Part shown: in pieces, positions 54,807-63,733 of the stretch
Position numbering within the stretch: position 1 is the first letter of the stretch
Layout of the letters: every line of letters begins with the position of its first letter
From: SIAF01 sp046152955
GTDB taxonomy: Bacteria; Planctomycetota; Planctomycetia; Planctomycetales; Planctomycetaceae
DNA: 64,000 nt
Reading direction: 5' to 3'
Assembly (NCBI GenBank): GCA_046152955.1
Contig: JBJXGA010000352.1
Coordinates: 10,763 to 74,762, forward strand
Translations under genes and position numbers: made by a program
The notes under the pieces: model-generated
Told to the model about the DNA's origin: nothing
The model's database searches: none
The model's input: the letters and a program-made list of their open reading frames with translations, nothing else

Positions 54807-56288
54807 ATGGCGACTGTGGCTTCCCGTCCGCGAGTTCGTTCGGCTCCCAAGGTCCGCCAGACGCAGATGCTGATCGATGGCAAATGGTGCGACGCCAAAA
54901 GCGGCAAGACGTTTGCCACCTACAATCCGGCGACGGAAGAGAAAATCGCCGACGTCGCTGAGGGGGACGCCGCCGATGTCGATCGCGCCGCCAAGGCGGC
55001 CCGCAAGGCGTTTGAATCGGGGGACTGGCCCAAGATGGATGCCCGGGACCGGGGGCGGTTGTTGTATCGCCTGGCGGATCTGGTCGAGAAGAACCTGGAG
55101 GAAATGGCCGCCCTGGAGACCCTCGACAACGGCAAGCCGATTCGGGACGCCCGTGCTGCCGATCTGCCTCTCGTCATCGATTGTCTGCGGTATTATGCGG
55201 GCTGGGCCGACAAGATCACCGGCGACACGATTCCGATCCGCGGAAATTATTTCTGCTACACCCGGCGCGAGCCGCTGGGAGTGGCGGGGCAGATCATCCC
55301 CTGGAATTTTCCGCTGCTGATGGCCGCCTGGAAATGGGGTCCAGCGCTCGCCGCCGGGTGTACCCTGGTCATGAAACCGGCGGAGCAGACCCCTCTCACC
55401 TGCTTGAAACTGGGCGAACTGGCGATCGAGGCGGGGTTTCCCAAAGGGGTCATCAACATCGTTCCCGGCTATGGGCCGACCGCGGGGGCCGCGCTGGTCA
55501 AGCATCCCGACGTCGACAAGATCGCCTTCACCGGCGAGTATCGGACGGCGCAGATCATCATGGGGGACGCGGCCCAGACGCTGAAGCGGCTGACGTTTGA
55601 ATTGGGAGGCAAAAGCCCCAACGTGATCTTCGCCGACGCCGATCTGGACGCGGCCGTGGCGGGAACCGAATTCGGCCTGTTCTTCAATCAGGGGCAATGC
55701 TGCTGCGCCGGCAGCCGAGTGTTTGTGGAGGAAAAAATCCACGACGCCTTCGTGGAGAAACTCGTGAAGCGCGCCAAAGGGCGGCGGCTGGGGGATCCGT
55801 TCGATCCCGAAACGTCGCAGGGACCGCAGGTCGATGAAGCGCAGTTCGACAAAATCCTGAGTTACATCGACCAGGGGAAGGAGTCGGGGGCCAAGTGTCT
55901 GACGGGTGGCAAACGCTGGGGCAAAAAGGGATTTTACATCGAACCGACCGTGTTCGATGAAGTCACCGACGACATGCCGATCGCCACGGACGAGATTTTT
56001 GGCCCTGTGATGGGGATTCTGCCGTTCAAAAAGGTGGACGAGGTGATCGAACGGGCGAACAAGACCTTTTTCGGTCTGGCGGCAGCGGTCTGGACGCGCG
56101 ACGTGGGGAAGGCGCACCGGATCGCCAACAGCGTCCGAGCCGGAACGGTCTGGATCAACTGCTACGACGTGTTCGACGCCGCCGCTCCGTTTGGCGGTTT
56201 CAAGATGAGCGGCATCGGACGCGAATTGGGGGATGCCGCGCTGGCCAATTACACGGAGTTGAAAACGGTGACGATGAGCCTGTCGTAG
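54807..56288 (+). CDS. NAD(P)-dependent aldehyde dehydrogenase
   Basis: AGGAGGA lies six bases before the ATG at 54807 (an ATG at 54804 is also possible); 493 aa. Standard ALDH marks: IIPWNFPLLMAAWKWGPALAAGCTLVMKPAEQTP, catalytic Glu in FELGGKSPN, catalytic Cys in NQGQCCCAG, EIFGPVMGILPF. It oxidises an aldehyde to the acid. Odd point: the cofactor loop reads FTGEYRTAQ where most have FTGS-x-x-x-G, so the second glycine and the Ser are changed. Substrate unknown. Confidence 0.92.
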   Translation: MATVASRPRVRSAPKVRQTQMLIDGKWCDAKSGKTFATYNPATEEKIADVAEGDAADVDRAAKAARKAFESGDWPKMDARDRGRLLYRLADLVEKNLEEMAALETLDNGKPIRDARAADLPLVIDCLRYYAGWADKITGDTIPIRGNYFCYTRREPLGVAGQIIPWNFPLLMAAWKWGPALAAGCTLVMKPAEQTPLTCLKLGELAIEAGFPKGVINIVPGYGPTAGAALVKHPDVDKIAFTGEYRTAQIIMGDAAQTLKRLTFELGGKSPNVIFADADLDAAVAGTEFGLFFNQGQCCCAGSRVFVEEKIHDAFVEKLVKRAKGRRLGDPFDPETSQGPQVDEAQFDKILSYIDQGKESGAKCLTGGKRWGKKGFYIEPTVFDEVTDDMPIATDEIFGPVMGILPFKKVDEVIERANKTFFGLAAAVWTRDVGKAHRIANSVRAGTVWINCYDVFDAAAPFGGFKMSGIGRELGDAALANYTELKTVTMSLS

Positions 56289-56289
56289 A

Positions 56290-57792
56290 TCAATACGCCC
56301 TCCGCTGCCGCGACGACGGAATCCTAAGCGCCTTGCGGTACTTGGTGATCGTGCGCCGCGCCAGGTCGTACCCCTGTTTGGCCAGTTCCTTGACCAGATC
56401 GTCGTCGCTCAAGGGTTCGTCTTTGTCTTCGCGGTCGACGATCTCTTTGAGCTTGATGCGGATGATGTCCCAGGCAACCTCTCCGCCGTCGGCGGTGGTG
56501 GTTCCCCCGCCGAAGAACCGCTTCAGCGGAAAGATCCCGCGCGGAGTTGCCACGTATTTGTCGTCGACCGCCCGCGAGACGGTGGTGACGTGGACCCCCA
56601 CGTCGTCGGCAATCTGCTGCATCTTGAGCGGGACGATGTGTTCGGGCCCCTGATCAAGAAAGGCAGTCTGGTGTTCGGCGATGGCCTGCGCCACGCGGCG
56701 GAGCGTGTTGTACCGCTGCTCGATCGATTCGATCAGCCATTTGGCCGATTCGATCTTTCGCTTGATGTAATCGCGCGTTGGCTGATCGGCCTGGCCGTTG
56801 GCGAGGAGCTGCTGGTACTTGCGGCTGATATTGAGCCGCGGAGTGAATTCGTATTCCAATCGCACGACGTACTTGCCCGCGGCATCCTGTTCGATGTGCA
56901 GGTCGGGGGTGACGCTGGGGGCCGCCACCGCTTCAAAATCCCGTCCCGGCCAGGGATTGAGATTTTGCATCTCCTCGCGGGCTTCCTTGATCAGTTCGAT
57001 GTCATAGCCGGTCTTGCGTTCGATGAGCGGGAGTCGATTTTCCGCCAAGTCTTCCAGGTGCGAGGTGATCAGCGTGACGAGGACGTCGCGGAGCGGCGTG
57101 GTCGGTTTGATCTGGAGCAGCAGGCATTCCTTGAGATCCCGGGCGCCGACGCCGGGGGGATCGAGCTTTTGAACGAGCGACAACGCGCGCTGTGCGTCGT
57201 CGGGGGGGATCGCCCGTCCGGTGGTTTCCTGAAATGCCGCCGCCAACTCCTCCAGCGTGCCGGTCAGCCGCCCGTTGTGATCGAGATTTTGAATCAGGAA
57301 TTCGGCGAATTCGCGGATTCCCGCCGGGCAGGTAAAATAGCCAAACTGCTCCAGTAGGTGGCTTTGCAGCGACTGGGGATGGTCGGCGATGTTGGCGATG
57401 GCATCGCTGGCGCGCTCGCCATCTTCGGTCATCCGATTGGATGAGACCCGGGGCGAATACGTATAGTCGTCATCCGGCCACTCCTCGGGAGAGACTTCGC
57501 TCAACCGTTCAAAATCGTCCTGGTTGCTATGCGCGGGATCGAGCACCAGTTCTTTCTGGTCCACCGGCTTTTCAGGAGGGGGGAGGGGCTCTCCGTCCGA
57601 GGGATCTCGCGTTCCGGGGCCGTCACTTTCGGGGAGCGGTTCCTCCAATAGCGGATTCTCGATGAGTTCCTGCTCGATGCGTTCCTTCAGCGCCATGATC
57701 GGCAACTGGAGAATCTCCATCGATTGGATCATCCGCGGAGCCAGCTTCATTTGCTGGCTCATCTTCATATGTTGTCCGAGACTCAGATGCAT
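56290..57792 (-). CDS. rpoN: RNA polymerase sigma-54 factor
   Basis: The start at 57792 (MHLSLGQHMKMSQQMKLAP) gives 500 aa. Region I is Gln/Leu-rich (MIQSMEILQLPIMAL). An acidic region II follows. The core-binding and HTH domains have LDPPGVGARDLKECLLLQI and DVGVHVTTVSRAVDDKYVATPRGIFPLKRFF. The RpoN box near the C-terminus reads ARRTITKYRKAL. RpoN needs an enhancer-binding activator such as the regulator at 20-21 kb. It follows recR on the same strand by seven bases and is likely cotranscribed with dnaX-ybaB-recR. Confidence 0.96.
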   Translation of the reverse strand: MHLSLGQHMKMSQQMKLAPRMIQSMEILQLPIMALKERIEQELIENPLLEEPLPESDGPGTRDPSDGEPLPPPEKPVDQKELVLDPAHSNQDDFERLSEVSPEEWPDDDYTYSPRVSSNRMTEDGERASDAIANIADHPQSLQSHLLEQFGYFTCPAGIREFAEFLIQNLDHNGRLTGTLEELAAAFQETTGRAIPPDDAQRALSLVQKLDPPGVGARDLKECLLLQIKPTTPLRDVLVTLITSHLEDLAENRLPLIERKTGYDIELIKEAREEMQNLNPWPGRDFEAVAAPSVTPDLHIEQDAAGKYVVRLEYEFTPRLNISRKYQQLLANGQADQPTRDYIKRKIESAKWLIESIEQRYNTLRRVAQAIAEHQTAFLDQGPEHIVPLKMQQIADDVGVHVTTVSRAVDDKYVATPRGIFPLKRFFGGGTTTADGGEVAWDIIRIKLKEIVDREDKDEPLSDDDLVKELAKQGYDLARRTITKYRKALRIPSSRQRRAY

Positions 57793-57799
57793 CGCAGAT

Positions 57800-58399
57800 T
57801 CAGAACGATTGTCGCCCTCGCATGGCATCCGCCAGCATGTCGCGGTTGGCGAATTCCAGGACGCTTCCCGAGGGAATCCCCCTGGCAAGCCGCGTGATCT
57901 TGACCGGCAGATCCGCCAGCAAATTCGATAAGAACAGCGCGGTCCCGTCTCCCTCCAGCGTGGGATTGGTGGCCATGACCACTTCCCGAATTCCATCCCG
58001 GCGAATTCGCCGAATCAACGGTTCGATCGTCAGGTTTTCCGGGCCAATCCCGTCCAGCGGGGAAATCCGCCCCTGCAAGACATGGTACATCCCCTGATAC
58101 GCTCCCGAAGATTCGATGGAGATCAAATCCCGCTGCTGCTCAACGACGCACACCGTGTGCGGATCGCGCCGCGAATCGGTGCAGATGTTGCACCGCTCTC
58201 CTTCCGTCAGATTGAAGCAGACGCCGCACGGTCGGACTGTCGTTTTCACGCTCCGGATCGCGTCCGCCAATCCCAGCGCCTTGTCGGGGGTACACGTGAG
58301 AATGAAATGCGCCAGCCGCTCCGCGGATTTGCGGCCGATCCCCGGCAGCATCTCAAACTGGTCGATCAGATTCGTCATCGCGGGGCCGTAGGGACTCAC
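57800..58399 (-). CDS. recR: Recombination mediator RecR
   Basis: 199 aa from a GTG at 58399; an ATG at 58378 is the other choice. Helix-hairpin-helix (FEMLPGIGRKSAERLAHFIL), the zinc motif CGVCFNLTEGERCNIC, and a Toprim domain (CVVEQQRDLISIESSGAYQGMYHVLQGRISPLDG, ATNPTLEGDGTALFL) are all present. With RecFO it loads RecA on gapped DNA. The gene order dnaX-ybaB-recR is conserved widely in bacteria; about 70 bases separate it from ybaB. Confidence 0.96.
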   Translation of the reverse strand: MSPYGPAMTNLIDQFEMLPGIGRKSAERLAHFILTCTPDKALGLADAIRSVKTTVRPCGVCFNLTEGERCNICTDSRRDPHTVCVVEQQRDLISIESSGAYQGMYHVLQGRISPLDGIGPENLTIEPLIRRIRRDGIREVVMATNPTLEGDGTALFLSNLLADLPVKITRLARGIPSGSVLEFANRDMLADAMRGRQSF

Positions 58400-58470
58400 A
58401 CTGGCATCCTCTCAAGAGTGAATGGGGAGTTCCCGATCTGTTCCGCGACCGCTGGCCAAACTCGGTTTCG

Positions 58471-58836
58471 TCACTCCCGGACCCCCTCCGGCCCGCCGAG
58501 TTTGGAGAGCGTTTCCCCCAAACCAGACAGGTCGAAGCCTCCCGCCAGCTTGCTCATCTCCTCCGCAGTCGTCTGCCGCACCTTGTCCAGCGCCTGATTG
58601 AATGCTCCCACCAGGAGATCCTCGATCATTTCCCGATCGCCCGACGCAAAGACCGCCGGATCGATGTGGCACGCCAGCACCTGTTGCTGCCCGTTCATCT
58701 CAACGCTCACCATCCCCCCCCCGGCGAGTCCCTGCACGCGCACGCGCCGCAGCGATTCCTGCAGTTCCTGCATCCGCCCCTGTATCTGGCTGGCGTTCTT
58801 GAGCATCGACGCCACCTGACCAATCCCCTTGAACAT
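58471..58836 (-). CDS. ybaB: YbaB/EbfC nucleoid-associated protein
   Basis: 121 aa from the ATG at 58836; a GTG one codon before is possible. The small alpha-beta fold has MLKNASQIQGRMQELQESLRRVRVQGLAGGGMVSVEMNGQQQVLACHIDP and EMIEDLLVGAFNQAL. A DNA-binding dimer. Its start overlaps the dnaX stop (TGATG). The position between dnaX and recR is diagnostic. Confidence 0.95.
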   Translation of the reverse strand: MFKGIGQVASMLKNASQIQGRMQELQESLRRVRVQGLAGGGMVSVEMNGQQQVLACHIDPAVFASGDREMIEDLLVGAFNQALDKVRQTTAEEMSKLAGGFDLSGLGETLSKLGGPEGVRE

Positions 58837-60620
58837 CACTCAGCTCCTGAATCCTTGACCGTTTCCACCCGAACCAGCGTTGCGTCAAATGCAGCCAGTG
58901 CCCGTTGCACCAGCGGATCCTTCTCCGCGGCCTGATGCCGCTGATCCACTTCCGCCCGTGTCGTCCGGGTGTCCGCGATCGGGGAGGCCGCATCCGCTTG
59001 GCTCAGCTCCAGCGTAATCCGGACCGTCTGTCCGACAATTCGCTCGACCACTCGTTCCAGGCCTTGCAGTTCCTGAACTCGTTCAAAATGCTGCTTACAG
59101 TGATGATAGCTCTTTGGGAATGTCAGGACTAGTTGATTTGGCGCGGAAATTGCTAGGCAAGCAACGTTTTTCGCGTATGTTTTCGTCATACCTGACAACA
59201 GGGCAAGGGTTTGCGACCAGATATCATTTTCTCGCCCCTTCTCAAATGGAATTATCGCAGCCACCGGGACAGCTTCTTGGACCCCGGCGGAGTCCGACGC
59301 CGGATCGGTCCCGACCGTTTCGCTTCCGAGGTCAGGAGGGGGGAGCTCGGGGACTGTGGCGGCAATCGATCCCGCCCGAGGGGCCGAATACGGCGGCTGT
59401 GCCGCGGGAGCTGTGGACCGGGGGGTCGCGGCAGGGGGGGGGAGGGTCCGAGTTGCGGCCGGAGCAGCGATCGTTCCCGCGGTCAGTTTGCCGCTTTTGA
59501 TCCACTCGATCACCTCTCCCAGCCGTTCCAGATCCTCCAGCGACGCGATGCGGACCAGCGCCAGTTCCGCCAGGATGCGGCCATACGCCACCCCTTTCAT
59601 CCGCCCCTTCGTTTCGGCGAGGATCTGCATCGCCGCCATGGCCGATGCCAAACCCCAAGCCCGTCCTTGCTCCGCCACCACCTCCCGCTGGTCCTCTCCC
59701 ACCGACATCAACACTCCTTCCGACGCTCCTGCGGCCACCACCATCAGGTCGCGGAAATACACCAGAAGCTGATCGGTCAGTTCGCTCACCTGCGCCCCTT
59801 CGGAGATCGCCCTTTCAAACAGTTCCAGCGCCCGTCCGCGGGCTCGGGCGATCAGCGCGCCGGCCAGCTCCGTCAGCCGATCGTCCGGAGCGGTGCCGAG
59901 CAGGCGATGGACCTCGGCGGCACTGACGTTCTTCCCCCCGAACGCCAGCAACTGATCGAACAACGACTGGCTGTCGCGCATCGACCCCGCGGCCCGGCGG
60001 GCGACCAGATCCACCGCCGCCGGCTCGACCACCACCCCTTCCGCGGCGGCGATCTCCGTCAGCCGCTGTTTGATCGTCGCCGTGGCGATCGTGCCAAAGT
60101 CAAACCGCTGGCAGCGCGACAGGATGGTTTCCGGGACTTTTTGCGGATCAGTCGTGCAGAAGATGAATTTGACGTTGGGAGGGGGCTCTTCGAGCGTCTT
60201 GAGCAGGGCGTTGAAGGCCTCTTTCGTCAACATGTGGACTTCGTCGATGATGTAGATCTTGTGGTGGCAGCGCATCGGCTTGATGTTGACGTTGGCGCGG
60301 AGCGAGCGGATTTCGTCAATCCCGCGGTTGGACGCGCCGTCGATCTCCAGCACATCGACGTCGCTGCCGACCGAAATGCTGTGGCAGATTTCGCACTGGT
60401 TGCACGGGTCTCCCGCGATGGTCGCCGGGCAATTCAGCGACTTGGCCAGGATCCGGGCCGTGGAGGTTTTGCCGACCCCGCGGGCGCCGGTGAACAGATA
60501 GGCGTGCGCCACGCGCTGGGCGGCGATGGCGTTCCGCAGCGCCTGCGAGATCATCTCCTGGCCGACGACTTCGCCGAACGACTGCGGTCGGAAACGGCGC
60601 GCGAGGACGGTGTATTCCAT
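58836..60620 (-). CDS. dnaX: DNA polymerase III subunits gamma and tau
   Basis: The start at 60620 (MEYTVLARRFRPQSFGEVVGQ) gives 594 aa. Walker A GARGVGKTSTARI, the zinc cluster CPATIAGDPCNQCEIC, Walker B region IIDEVHMLTKEAFNALLKTLEEPP, and sensor LSRCQRFDF identify the clamp-loader motor. The Ala/Pro-rich linker (about 380-470) and C-terminal domain are the tau part. I saw no A-rich slippery site that would make a separate gamma form. It follows the SRP RNA on the same strand, with a terminator between. Confidence 0.96.
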   Translation of the reverse strand: MEYTVLARRFRPQSFGEVVGQEMISQALRNAIAAQRVAHAYLFTGARGVGKTSTARILAKSLNCPATIAGDPCNQCEICHSISVGSDVDVLEIDGASNRGIDEIRSLRANVNIKPMRCHHKIYIIDEVHMLTKEAFNALLKTLEEPPPNVKFIFCTTDPQKVPETILSRCQRFDFGTIATATIKQRLTEIAAAEGVVVEPAAVDLVARRAAGSMRDSQSLFDQLLAFGGKNVSAAEVHRLLGTAPDDRLTELAGALIARARGRALELFERAISEGAQVSELTDQLLVYFRDLMVVAAGASEGVLMSVGEDQREVVAEQGRAWGLASAMAAMQILAETKGRMKGVAYGRILAELALVRIASLEDLERLGEVIEWIKSGKLTAGTIAAPAATRTLPPPAATPRSTAPAAQPPYSAPRAGSIAATVPELPPPDLGSETVGTDPASDSAGVQEAVPVAAIIPFEKGRENDIWSQTLALLSGMTKTYAKNVACLAISAPNQLVLTFPKSYHHCKQHFERVQELQGLERVVERIVGQTVRITLELSQADAASPIADTRTTRAEVDQRHQAAEKDPLVQRALAAFDATLVRVETVKDSGAE

Positions 60621-60743
60621 GTCTGGCTCACAGCGGGAAGCGGGAGAAAGGGACAGCCCCGCCGTGGCCGACCGGCGCTTCCCGGTGGAAAGCCTGGCGG
60701 GAGTGGAGACGGACCGACGACGCCCCACAGGGAGCAGGCGCAG

Positions 60744-60772
60744 AAAAACCCGACTGCCACAACGCAGCCGGG
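60744..60772 (-). terminator. Rho-independent terminator after SRP RNA
   Basis: On the minus strand CCCGGCTGC and GCAGTCGGG form a 9-bp stem (one G-U) with a 6-base loop, followed by TTTTT. It lies between the SRP RNA and dnaX. Confidence 0.75.
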
Positions 60773-60798
60773 TCAGGTGTCACCCACCCGCCGGGGGC

Positions 60799-60902
60799 AA
60801 AATGCTGCCTCCGCAGGCACATGGGAGACGGTTGCTTAAGGCTGCTTCGGTTAAGACCTGACCTGGTTCACAAGTCCCCATTGCCCTTGGAGACAGCATT
60901 TT
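60799..60902 (-). ncRNA. ffs: Signal recognition particle RNA, small bacterial type
   Basis: Read on the minus strand, the conserved domain IV is plain: ACCAGGTCAGGTC...GAAGCAGCC, as in E. coli 4.5S RNA. The ends of this 104-nt segment pair over about 14 bp (AAAATGCTGTCTCC with GGAGGCAGCATTTT, one G-U), closing the rod-like hairpin. It binds Ffh to target membrane proteins. The place just upstream of dnaX is common in bacteria. A terminator follows. Confidence 0.92.
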
Positions 60903-61095
60903 ACCTCCGACGAACCGCCACCCCCGGCCATCCGGATGTGGCAGCGCCTCATGGTGAGTTGTCGGTGATCAAAACAGCTTAGGCCGCGCGCTGTGGAGCG
61001 TCAAGGGTGGAGGGGAATTGTTTTGAGGGGTGAGGGGTGAGTCTTGAAGCATCGGGACTCAGGTCTCAAGACGCGTCCCGCCGGGAGGGCGAGCG

Positions 61096-61123
61096 TGGGC
61101 TGATGAAAACCTCAATGTCAATA
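61096..61123 (+). repeat. Left terminal inverted repeat of a dead insertion sequence
   Basis: Begins TGGGCTGATGAAAACCTCAA and matches the inverse of 62243-62270 over 28 bases with one mismatch. The flanking bases are GCG on both sides, perhaps a 3-bp target duplication. Confidence 0.85.
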
Positions 61124-61240
61124 TCAAATCTGGGGTTGCCTCAAGGCCCGCTCGGACAAGCGCGCTCGAAGAGCATTTGGCAGCAGTGTCTGCCCCAAGA
61201 ATAGGTTGAGCTGATCCCGGCGGGGAGTTCCGGTGCGGAA

Positions 61241-62191
61241 GTGCCTGGTCGACATGGCTTTCCGTGTCTCACGATTCGGCGGACGGTCTCGCTTGTATTG
61301 GTGGCTGGCGTCTCAGTGCGTGGCGCTGTGCGGGCGATGGAGATGATGGGCCGCCTGCTGGGGCTGGATTGGCACGTCCCGCATTGGACGACGCTGCGGT
61401 CCTGGATTTTGCGGCTCGGCCTGGCGGCACTGATGCGCCCCTTACCCGTTGGACAGGGCGTGTTCTGGATACTCGACTTTTCGATTCAGATCGGGACTCG
61501 CAAGTGTCTGGTCATCGTAGCGATCCAATCTCAGCATCTGCCGCCCGCCGGTGAATGCCTGGAACAGCGGCATCTGCAATTGGTTGATCTGTGCGTCCTG
61601 GAGTCAGCGAAAAAGGAAGACGTACACCAGCGTCTGGAACAGGTAGCCCAGCGGGGCGAAGCCCCGCGGGCAATCATCGAAGATCATGGTGCCGATGTGG
61701 CTGGAGGGGTGGCGCTGTTTCAGAAAAATCACCCGGAAACGCTCGAAATCTACGACATTAAGCACAAAGCCGCTTGCCTTCTCAAGCACCTGTTGACCGC
61801 CGATCCGCGATGGACAGAATTTCAGAATCACCTCGGTCAGGCAAAGTTTGCAGCGCAGCAGACGCGGTTGGCACATGTGGCCCCCCCGAGCCAGCGATCC
61901 AAAGCCCGCTTCATGAACCTGCCGAGGCTGGTCACCTGAGGAGAGAAGCTGCTGGCCTGGATCGATAGTTCTCTCCAACCAAAACGCCCAATGCAGTTGT
62001 CGCGGATCCGCCATCTGGAACGCACCCAAGCCAACAGTGGCTTTACGGGTCTGGTGCTGGGTATCGGCGGGATGCTTGCCCCCCTGATCGACGCCTCGAT
62101 CTTGGATGCGCTGCGTACCGCTCCGGTCGCCGCGGCCACAGAATGGATTCGCAATGCCTTGGGCGACATGGTCCAAACCCTACGGCGTTAG
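61241..62191 (+). pseudogene. Transposase-like protein with in-frame stops
   Basis: The frame from GTG 61241 reads MPGRHGFPCLTIRRTVSLVLVAG..., includes FWILDFSIQIGTRKCLVIVAIQ and IIEDHGADVAGGVALFQK (possible acidic catalytic residues), and ends at TGA 61937-61939. The same frame continues GEKLLAWIDSSLQPKRP...NALGDMVQTLRR to TAG 62189-62191; TGG to TGA would explain the break. Upstream, the frame is open again (SKSIWQQCLPQE) beyond a TAG at 61202-61204. So at least two nonsense codons split one gene. Not functional as it stands. Confidence 0.75.
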
Positions 62192-62242
62192 TTCTACACC
62201 AATGCAACCCAAGCGCAACAGAAACCGGATACGGAACGTTTC

Positions 62243-62270
62243 TATTGACATTGAGATTTTCATCAGCCCA
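62243..62270 (-). repeat. Right terminal inverted repeat of a dead insertion sequence
   Basis: On the minus strand begins TGGGCTGATGAAAATCTCAA; pairs with 61096-61123. Confidence 0.85.
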
Positions 62271-62382
62271 GCGGCGATGCTCCCGCCGAGCCACGTATAT
62301 GCGTTCGAGGATCTCCAACCACTCCGTTGGGAGCTCGTAAACCGATTCCGTTGGAAGTGAAAAGATCGTCGAAGTCGCTCAT
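62271..62382 (-). pseudogene. Front part of a gene cut by the insertion sequence
   Basis: An ATG at 62382 overlaps the stop of the small gene upstream (ATGA) and starts MSDFDDLF. One base removed near 62365 would lead into SLPTESVYELPTEWLEILER then IYVARREHRR, which looks coding and stops at the terminal repeat (62270). Nothing coding continues on the far side of the element. So an operon partner was probably interrupted and then decayed. Family unknown. Confidence 0.3.
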
Positions 62383-62642
62383 CGCCGCTGCTCCAGTTGC
62401 CAGGCACGCACTTCGTCCGCCAGGGTCTTGCCATAGGTGAGTTCGATGAATTTCAGCCGAACATCGTCTTCAGAGAATTCCGGGTGACGCCTGCGAATGG
62501 CAGCGAACGCCATACGCCGAATTTGCCCCGACCAGGCACAGGCCCGTCGCAGTCGCTCCTGGGGAGTCATCCGACGCACGCACTCCAACTGGATCGCGAG
62601 AGCGTCGCTGGACGTGTCGGATACGACAGGGGGCATGGTCAT
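62379..62642 (-). CDS. Small helical hypothetical protein
   Basis: 87 aa from ATG 62642 (or 62636). Helical, charged: IQLECVRRMTPQERLRRACAWSG, IRRMAFAAIRRRHPEFSEDDVRLKFIELTYGKTLADEVRAW. Proteins of this type often sit before another small gene in planctomycetes, sometimes a nucleotidyltransferase; that is memory, not shown here. The next frame overlaps by ATGA but is broken. Confidence 0.6.
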   Translation of the reverse strand: MTMPPVVSDTSSDALAIQLECVRRMTPQERLRRACAWSGQIRRMAFAAIRRRHPEFSEDDVRLKFIELTYGKTLADEVRAWQLEQRR

Positions 62643-62776
62643 CGACGGTGCTCAATGCGATCGGAGCTTTCGGCATCTCCCTGTGCGACAACGCCATCTA
62701 CGCGAAAGGCCCGGAACCCGAAATTCGGGCTCCGGGCGTTGACTGACGGGTCTGTGCGATCGCAAGAAAACAATAG

Positions 62777-62848
62777 CTCCCCGACTAGGACTCGAACCTA
62801 GAACCTAGCGGTTAACAGCCGCTCGCTCTACCATTGAGCTATCGGGGA
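62777..62848 (-). tRNA. tRNA-Asn (anticodon GTT)
   Basis: On the minus strand: acceptor TCCCCGA / TCGGGGA, D-arm TAGCTCAATGGTAGAGC, anticodon loop CTGTTAA with anticodon GTT, T-arm CTAGG TTCGAGT CCTAG, discriminator G as usual for Asn. CCA not encoded. Confidence 0.97.
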
Positions 62849-63235
62849 GTGGTTGGGGGGATTTTAGGGGGAAAGCGGTTTGGATGCAACGGAGTTTTTG
62901 GACTGAGGATGCTTGGATTGGGAGGCGAGCGGCGGGTTGGGGCGGAGCGAGATTTACCTCGGCTAAAGAGGTTTGACGCGGTTTCCGGGGCAGGCAGGGG
63001 GGGCGTGACGGAGGCTTATCCGGGATCCATGCGGCTGAAGCTGGCTGGGATTTGAGCGATGCCCGAAGCGGGATTGATTTTCATGCTCGCTGCGCAGACC
63101 GTCTGCTGCGGTTGAATACTGGGAGCAGGGGGGACTGGCAGATTCAGAATTCGGCGGCGAGGGGGCCATTTACGGCCGGGAAATGGCGCCGCGGGGACTG
63201 GCAGATTGGGAAATCTGCCCCACGGTGGGGGGGGA
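62849..63235. other. 387-base spacer with direct repeats and a hairpin
   Basis: No gene seen. GGGGACTGGCAGATT occurs at 63130-63144 and 63193-63207. The second copy leads into a perfect hairpin, GGCAGATT / AATCTGCC with a GGGA loop (63200-63219). Rich in G runs. Confidence 0.5.
63200..63219. repeat. Perfect 8-bp hairpin, possible dispersed repeat or terminator
   Basis: GGCAGATT, loop GGGA, AATCTGCC. Lies just after the 3' end of the RsbW-like gene (minus strand stop at 63236), so it could end that transcript, though no T-run follows. Confidence 0.4.
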
Positions 63236-63676
63236 CTATTCGGTTGCCGATTCTTCGGTGCGGTGCTTTTGCATGACCACGCGATTGCCTGAGGCGTTGT
63301 ACTCGATCGAGGTCATGAAGCTCCGCATGAGCATGATGCCGCGGCCGCAGGGGCGTTCCAGGTTTTCGTCGGCGGTGGGGTCGGGGACTTCTTCCGGATG
63401 AAACCCCTCCCCCTGGTCCTCGATTTCGATTCGCACGCTACGATAACCGATGTTGCAGGCGATGCGGACCGATTTGCTGGGGTCCATCCGGTTGCCGTGC
63501 TTGATGGCGTTGACCAGCGCTTCTTCAATCGCCAGGCGGATGCCGAAGACGTCCCGGTCGGCGTATTGCAGTTCCTCCAGAAACGCGATAATCCGATCCT
63601 GCACCGACTGTCCCGCGGACGTGTCGCTGGGGATGACGACTTCGAACTGTTCAACGCGTTCGTGCAACGTGGACAT
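63236..63676 (-). CDS. RsbW-like anti-sigma serine kinase / ATPase
   Basis: The ATG at 63676 (MSTLHERVEQFEVVIPSD) gives 146 aa, the family length. GHKL ATP-binding features: IEEALVNAIKHGN (N-box), EDQGEGFHPEEV (G1), ERPCGRGIMLMRSFM (G2-like). Such proteins bind and inhibit a sigma factor or phosphorylate a STAS partner. A STAS protein gene lies 57 bases upstream on the same strand, so the pair is a partner-switching module; the sigma factor is not in the window. Confidence 0.92.
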   Translation of the reverse strand: MSTLHERVEQFEVVIPSDTSAGQSVQDRIIAFLEELQYADRDVFGIRLAIEEALVNAIKHGNRMDPSKSVRIACNIGYRSVRIEIEDQGEGFHPEEVPDPTADENLERPCGRGIMLMRSFMTSIEYNASGNRVVMQKHRTEESATE

Positions 63677-63733
63677 AACTCGGCAGGTTCGAGTCTTCCC
63701 GGAATCGGCAGAGACCACTGAGCGGGGGTGCGA

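Larger units (their letters stand above)
61096..62270 (+). mobile_element. Insertion sequence, about 1.18 kb, inactive
   Basis: Two 28-bp terminal inverted repeats with one mismatch bound a 1175-base segment with a single transposase-like reading frame that carries stop codons. GCG occurs directly outside both ends. IS family not identified; the transposase type seems common in planctomycetes, but I cannot name it. Confidence 0.8.

Noticed and set aside
58836..60620. Programmed frameshift in dnaX
   Set aside because: No A-rich slippery heptamer seen in the linker region.
59211..60839. 542-codon plus-strand frame
   Set aside because: Antisense to dnaX.
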